This document shows, one piece after another, positions 59,216-64,000 of a stretch of 64,000 nucleotides of DNA (position 1 is the first letter of the stretch; each line of letters opens with the position of its first letter). The DNA lies in contig CM044306.1 of assembly GCA_024291935.2 (NCBI GenBank), positions 992,001-1,056,000 on the forward strand, read 5' to 3'. The notes under the pieces are model-generated. The model was not told the origin of the DNA, did no database searches, and saw nothing but the letters and a program-made list of their open reading frames with translations. This DNA is from Okapia johnstoni. Its lineage: Eukaryota > Chordata > Mammalia > Artiodactyla > Giraffidae. A program made the position numbers and the translations under genes.

Positions 59216-59888
59216 GTTTTTTAATAAGAAAGAGTAGTAGCTCAAAATTTCAGAGCCAGCATTGAATGATAGAAAAAAATAGTCAATATATAATAGCCCG
59301 TGAGGCCTTGCTAAGGTTGCCCCTAAGGTCTGATTTACAAGTCATGTGTTTTTCTTGGTGTTTGCCTTTCATTTAAGTCAGTTGACAGATGTTACTATTG
59401 GACTTAAGTCCAAGAAGATAAAATGGGAAGAATCAAACATTTCATCAGTGGGGAAGATTATTTTTATCCTTTTTCTTTTCCCTTTGGGTATAAATCACAA
59501 GATTATAACATACCTCAAAATATACTTTGCCAAAAATTTTAAAAAATACATTCAAGAACATTTGCCATGGGACTTCAGTAGGTAGTAAAATAAACTATTA
59601 GAGCACATTTCTTCCTTAATTTAGTCTCGTATAAAAGAATTTTGGAATTAAAGGATAATATTTTTAACATGCTCAATACGTCCATTGACTTGTCTAACTG
59701 AACTCAGTCGCACATATTTTCATAGTCTGGTACCTGTTTCCCGGTGTGTCCAATGAATCATCTGTGGGGTACACTGCAATTCAGCTTTAATATTCAGTTA
59801 AGTCCCCACAACACATGCAACAAATTTTCAAATTCCATAGCATCTTAGATGAGGAGAAAGAAAAATAAAGAAACAGCTGGAGAAAGAC

Positions 59889-60066
59889 AGCAGGACGGAC
59901 ACACTCACACCCAAACACACCTCTTCGGAGCAAGATGGACACACTCACACTCACACACACCTCTTCACAGCAAGACAGACACACTCACGCTCAGACTCAA
60001 ACACACTTCTTCACAGCAGGATGGACACACTCACACTCACACTCAGACTCAAACACACCTCTTCAT
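59889..60066. repeat. CA-rich minisatellite, about four 40-60-bp units
   Basis: Each unit has the form agcaagatggacacactcac, then a variable number of actcac or actcag words, then aaacacacctcttc. Units differ in length by the number of short words. The open frames across it (Thr/His/Ser-rich) are artefacts. Confidence 0.92.
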
Positions 60067-60732
60067 CCTGCTCAGACACATTCTTTCAGACTTTCTTCCA
60101 CCTTCGGCACCTGTTTATAGCTTGACGAGCCCAGTGGCCACCCGTTAGCAGACCAAGACCTGGCTGTATTCTGGAGGCAGAGGGAAACGCGTGAATCAGA
60201 CACACTCATGACGACGAGGCTGCTCTGGTCTGCGTGTTCGGGGACACCCGGAGACACAGCTGTGCAGGTTTTCCTTTGCTCGTCTTTGCATCATCATGTG
60301 ATGACACCAAGCACCCAGGCAGTGGGGGAGAGTGTCTGAGCCACCTGACCGCATGCTGTGAGTCATCCTCACACACAACTCAGCGTTACCACCGCCCACT
60401 CCCTGAACAAGAAGAGGATGTAGGAGTAGCATCATGCGTGCGTTGTGGAGCAGAGGACAAGTGTTTTCCTTACTCGGTGCTGAAAACTGTGCTAACAAGG
60501 ATTTTAGGGACACAAAATGCTGTTACAGGGACTGCCTCTCCCAGAGAGTCAAGGACAGACTGAGCACCTTTTCAGTTTGTGCCTGCATTTCCCCATATCA
60601 CATGCCAGTTGCCTGGCTTCTGACCTTGTGTAACATATGTAGCTTTGTGATGAATGGACATTTTTCTGGGATTTCTTAAATTCAAACCAATCACTTCTGT
60701 GGTTTAAAAAAAATTGCCTTTTTTCACTCTAG

Positions 60733-60834
60733 ATAACTTACATACGACAAGAATATGAAACAAAATTTAAAGGGTTGATGCCGGCATCTCTAAGACAAGA
60801 ACTTGAAGACACCATCTCCTCCCTAAAGTCACAG
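60733..60834 (+). CDS. CEP112: CEP112 penultimate-region coding exon (34 codons, coiled coil)
   Basis: The exon follows a strong pyrimidine tract (ttgccttttttcactctag) and ends at cag|gtaatt. It is 102 bp, phase 0 at both ends. The peptide begins ITYIRQEYETKFKGLMP and ends LRQELEDTISSLKSQ. The first half is charged. MPAS forms a short break, and the second half resumes a heptad pattern (Leu, Leu, Ile, Leu). In the CEP112 protein, as I recall it, this segment directly follows the ELESQEQ end of the previous exon and lies within about 30 residues of the C terminus, so one more coding exon should lie downstream of the window. The donor lacks G at +5. Confidence 0.9.
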
Positions 60835-61386
60835 GTAATTACCAGAAGTAAGGAATGTCCCGAGGGCTCAGGGGACATGCATATTTTAATTAATAAGCTT
60901 ATTTCTGAACTGGTGCCAGAAATCAGTGTGGTGTCATGGAATAACCTGGTACCCAGGATGAAGTGTTTTGTGTTTTGGGGAGGTTTTAGAATTTTTCTGA
61001 CCATTTTAAGAACTCTCTGCTTGATAAGATTTTCTTGAAAGCATCCGTGAAATCGAAAAGTTCAGTTATGGTTGCTTTTATTCACAGTCCACATTCCAAT
61101 ACAGACTCACCCTTTTATTCTTGGTACCAGGCCTGAAATGCCATCACTTAGCATGTTGCTAACTCCTTATGATGTGAACGTGTGGAGAAGTAAAAAACAT
61201 GGCTAAGTTAGAAGTGTTTTTATTCTGATGTATTTTATATGATTATTAGAGATAACAAGATGCATTTTAAGATCAAAGCAGGGTAATGACGTGGTAGTCA
61301 AACAATTTGGTTAAAGATTTCTGCTGAAACCTGTAATTCTTGGTAGTTTATTAAAAATAAAATTGACTTCAGTTTTGATACTAAAA

Positions 61387-61588
61387 CTTCCTGGTGGCTC
61401 AGAGGTAAAGAATCCGCCTGCCAGTGCAGGAGACTCAGGTTCAATCCCTGAGTTGGGAAGATCACCTGGAGGAGAAAACGGTAACCCACTCCAGCATTCT
61501 TACCTGGAGAAACTCATGGACAGAGGAGCCTGGCGGGCTGCAGTCTACGGGCTCGCAAAGACTCGAACATGACTTACTGGCTGAGTAT
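61387..61588 (+). repeat. Bov-tA SINE
   Basis: Sense copy: cttcctggtggctcagaggt, taaagaatccgcctgcc, ggttcaatccctgagttggg, to gactcgaacatgacttactg. The first three bases of the usual head are missing. Confidence 0.92.
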
Positions 61589-62127
61589 GAGTGTGAAAAA
61601 CTTTCTACATAAGTTTTCTCTAAAACACATGTTAAAAATAGCCTTATATATTTTATAGATACATAATTTTATAGATTTTAGATGGGTACTTTTTAAAAAA
61701 TCAAATGTTTTAACTCAGTATGAGAAAGAGTTCACATATTCCCATTTCTAAAACACTTAGAAACTTAAAACATACTTTTTTTTTCCTGGAGAAGCTCTGC
61801 AAGAGTAAAATCTCTCTGTTTTCTGTGCCAAGAACAGTGCTTGCCACAGAGAAGGCACCCAATACATATATTTACAAATAAAACCGATAACCCAGTTTAA
61901 TGACACTCACGTTGTCTGTTTACATGTGTGAGGCGGATGCATGGGGTGCATGACAGCTGTGCCTTTTCTGTTCCCTTGGTAAAAGCCTCTTAACTGAAAA
62001 TGAGAAGCCCATTACATCCATCCTTGTGCTATGGTTAGCTCCCACCTCTGGAGCTAAGGATTCTGGCCATCAGGCCTACCAACAAAAGCAAGCATGGCAG
62101 GAGAGTGTCAGCTTAGAAGGGGTTGCG

Positions 62128-62342
62128 TGCACACTCAGTCTCTCAGCCGTGTCCGACTCTGTGACCGCAGGGACTGTGGCCCTCCAGGCTCCTCTGCCTA
62201 TGGGATTCTCCAGGCAAGACTACTGGAGTGGGTTGCCCTGCCCTCCTCCAGGGGATCTTCCCCACCCAGGGATCAAACCCGCGTCTCCTGCATCTCCTGC
62301 ATTGCAGGCAGATTCTTTACTCCTGAGCCACCTGGGAAGCTC
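62128..62342 (-). repeat. Bov-tA SINE
   Basis: Antisense copy from gcacactcagtctctcagcc to ttctttactcctgagccacc and tgggaagctc. It shows a duplicated ctcctgcat word (tctcctgcatctcctgcatt) near 62284-62304. Confidence 0.92.
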
Positions 62343-64000
62343 TTAGAGAGGGTTACATCATCTTTATTTACATGAAAAACTCTCCTTCAGGGGCAGTTCT
62401 TCCTTAACTGCGTAGGAGCCCTTCCTCAGGGCTAGCTGTGTAGGACCTAGCACCTTCAGAGGAGTTGTTGTTATAGAAAGACAGAAATCTGATATCCACC
62501 TGCAGGGCTTCTGTTATCATTCATATCATTCACTGTAACAGAAGCGCTTCAGCTCCTAAAACTGGACGTTGACCCAGAAGGCGAGGGCTGTCAGCTGCAC
62601 GCAGACCCCGAGTCAGCAGCTGCACAGCAGAGTCCCAGGCCGGGCAGGGGGAAGATTCGGTTTGAAAGCACAGGTGCCCGTGTTTCTGAAAATTGTTGGA
62701 ATTCCGATTGCAAAGCATGGTGGGGGCAGGGAGGTGGACGTTCTGTGGACCTTATGAATTGTCCCGGGGCGTGCTGGAGTGACGGGTAGACTTGAGACCA
62801 GGGCGCGGTGCGCACCCCTTGAGACGAGCCCCACACGCTGCTCCTGCAGGCAGGCTTTCTGCTTTGCCAGCTGGTCTCTCGGGCATAACTGTGGCTCAGG
62901 AGCCACCATCGCCATGGTTTCCATTCAGACCAGAGGCGAGAGCACACAGTTCCGAAGTGATCGGATGCCACCGACTCTGATTGCATTAAGCGACAGTATC
63001 AGTCATCGGAAAACCACTCCTGAGTGGTTGTATAAAGTGCCTTTGAGTTTCCACCTGACAGAGGTGTCTTTCATCATGCAGCACGAGGCCCCAGAGCCAG
63101 AGCTTTGCGCTTCGGGACCCTTTGGCCACACCCTGCAGGCCTGAGGGGCAGGTCAGGTCCCCGCACCCTTGGCCTCGGCTCCACTGGTGGGCTGTCAGGG
63201 CAGAGGCCACGGGCAGTACCAGCCCAGAGCTCAGTACTAGGCACCTGCCCCAGAATCAGTCGCTTCATGACATCTCATGACTTTGGAAAGTGGCTGTCGT
63301 TCACCTCGGTTCACAGGTGAGCATCAGGAGCAAAAAGAACTTTCTACAGCTGTGGGAGCCGCGCCAGGAACTGAGCCCAAGGTGGCCTGATCCAAGCACA
63401 GTGCACAGCAGAGCACCGCCTCTGCAGCCCTGGGGGCGGCGGCATCAGCAGGCGGCAGTTTGCTTCCTGCTCACTTGTTCCCTCCGTCAGCAGCTGAGGG
63501 TGCCAGCCACATCTCTGCCCTGAAAAGGAGGCGGGAGTACACAGATGCTCAAATGCCACCCGCCCCGCACAGAAGGGCTCTCGCCCAGGCAGCTGGATAA
63601 GTGCTAACAGAGCAGGAAAGCACAGAGGCAGGGCCGCTGACCGCCTCACGGGCAGAGGCAACGAGGTGGGCAGGAGCCAAGACCCTGAGCCCGGTAGTGG
63701 GCCGTGGACAGGAGGCCGAGCATCCCGCGGAGAGGCGGCCGATGGCCTGTGTCAAGGCCAGCGATCGGGAGGACGTGGGGTGGAAGGTGATGATGGAGGA
63801 GGCAGAGACGAAGCTGCCAGGACGGCCGGCCCCCTCGTCTCTGCGGTGCGGGCTGTGAACTCGCCTCTGCAGCCTCTGACGGTGTTTGGAGGGAAGAGGG
63901 GTGGGGATGTGGTCAAACGTGGAGCCACAGCATCAGATTCACAGGGGCCTGCGTTTCATCCTGGGGTCGTCGACCCTCCTGTGTCACCGAGGAAACTGCC

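Larger units (their letters stand above)
39022..60732 (+). other. CEP112: CEP112 intron, about 21.7 kb
   Basis: From the gtactg donor at 39022 to the tttttcactctag acceptor ending at 60732. A run of 14 C lies at 39396-39409. Apart from the repeats listed, I see nothing coding or otherwise recognisable in 39022-40080, 40291-40555, 40766-42264, 43242-46490 (except the palindrome at 44611), 46823-47417, 50031-50664, 50851-51287, 51620-52639, 54843-56969, 57164-58010, 58414-58876 and 59216-59888, or in 60067-60700. Confidence 0.75.
60835..64000 (+). other. CEP112: Partial CEP112 intron downstream of the last visible exon
   Basis: Two Bov-tA copies are listed separately. The stretches 60835-61385, 61590-62125 and 62345-64000 show no recognised gene. 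An L2-like end motif may lie at 61815-61870 (gtgccaagaacagtgcttgc, then aggcacccaatacatatatt). The last kilobase is G+C-richer with several short open frames on both strands, none with exon-like support. No terminal exon or polyadenylation site for the gene is recognisable. Confidence 0.7.

Noticed and set aside
1..64000. An endogenous retrovirus, bacterial or phage insert, or new defence-type system
   Set aside because: No LTR pair, gag/pol/env-like frame, operon-like gene packing or ribosome-binding pattern. The only polymerase-like frames are BovB and L1.

Overview
This is mammalian nuclear DNA from a bovid ruminant. The repeat content shows this directly: there are about fifteen Bov-tA or Bov-A2 SINE copies, about ten fragments of the RTE-type LINE BovB, CHR-type tRNA-derived SINEs, ruminant L1 3' ends and two short mariner hairpins. 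BovB together with Bov-tA points to Bovidae. The sequence alone does not let me separate cattle, sheep, goat or buffalo.

The window lies inside one large gene on the + strand. Three short exons with clean AG/GT borders encode a continuous glutamate-, lysine- and glutamine-rich coiled coil: 5185-5334 (50 codons), 38932-39021 (30 codons) and 60733-60834 (34 codons). All three begin and end in phase 0, so they join without a break. From the protein sequence I recognise the C-terminal part of CEP112 (formerly CCDC46), a centrosomal coiled-coil protein. The final coding exon(s) and the 3' UTR would lie beyond 64000, and the upstream exons before 1. Introns of about 33.6 kb and 21.7 kb separate the exons. 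Partial introns occupy both ends of the window.

All else is intron. 1-5184: a Bov-A2 dimer, two Bov-tA copies and a BovB 3' piece. 5335-38931: BovB pieces in both orientations, a 1.3 kb antisense L1 cut by a BovB insertion, two mariner hairpins, a G-rich minisatellite, a CpG-dense block (32761-33180), a C-rich tandem array (35025-35290) and five identical 44-bp repeats (37561-37780). 39022-60732: old L1 fragments, a Tc/mariner-type DNA transposon remnant, a 16-bp palindrome with a CACGTG core, and a BovB inserted head-on into another BovB (52640-54842). The inner copy keeps a 410-codon reverse-transcriptase reading frame. 60835-64000: two Bov-tA copies and unassigned sequence.

I see no rRNA or tRNA gene, CRISPR array, bacterial or phage gene, or intact retrovirus. 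The other open frames are short and lie in intron, repeat or minisatellite DNA. I found no undescribed biological system. The points most worth checking are the BovB inverted repeat, the mariner hairpins (possible miR-2284/2285-type microRNA sources), the intronic CpG block, and weak splice donors on two frame-preserving exons.
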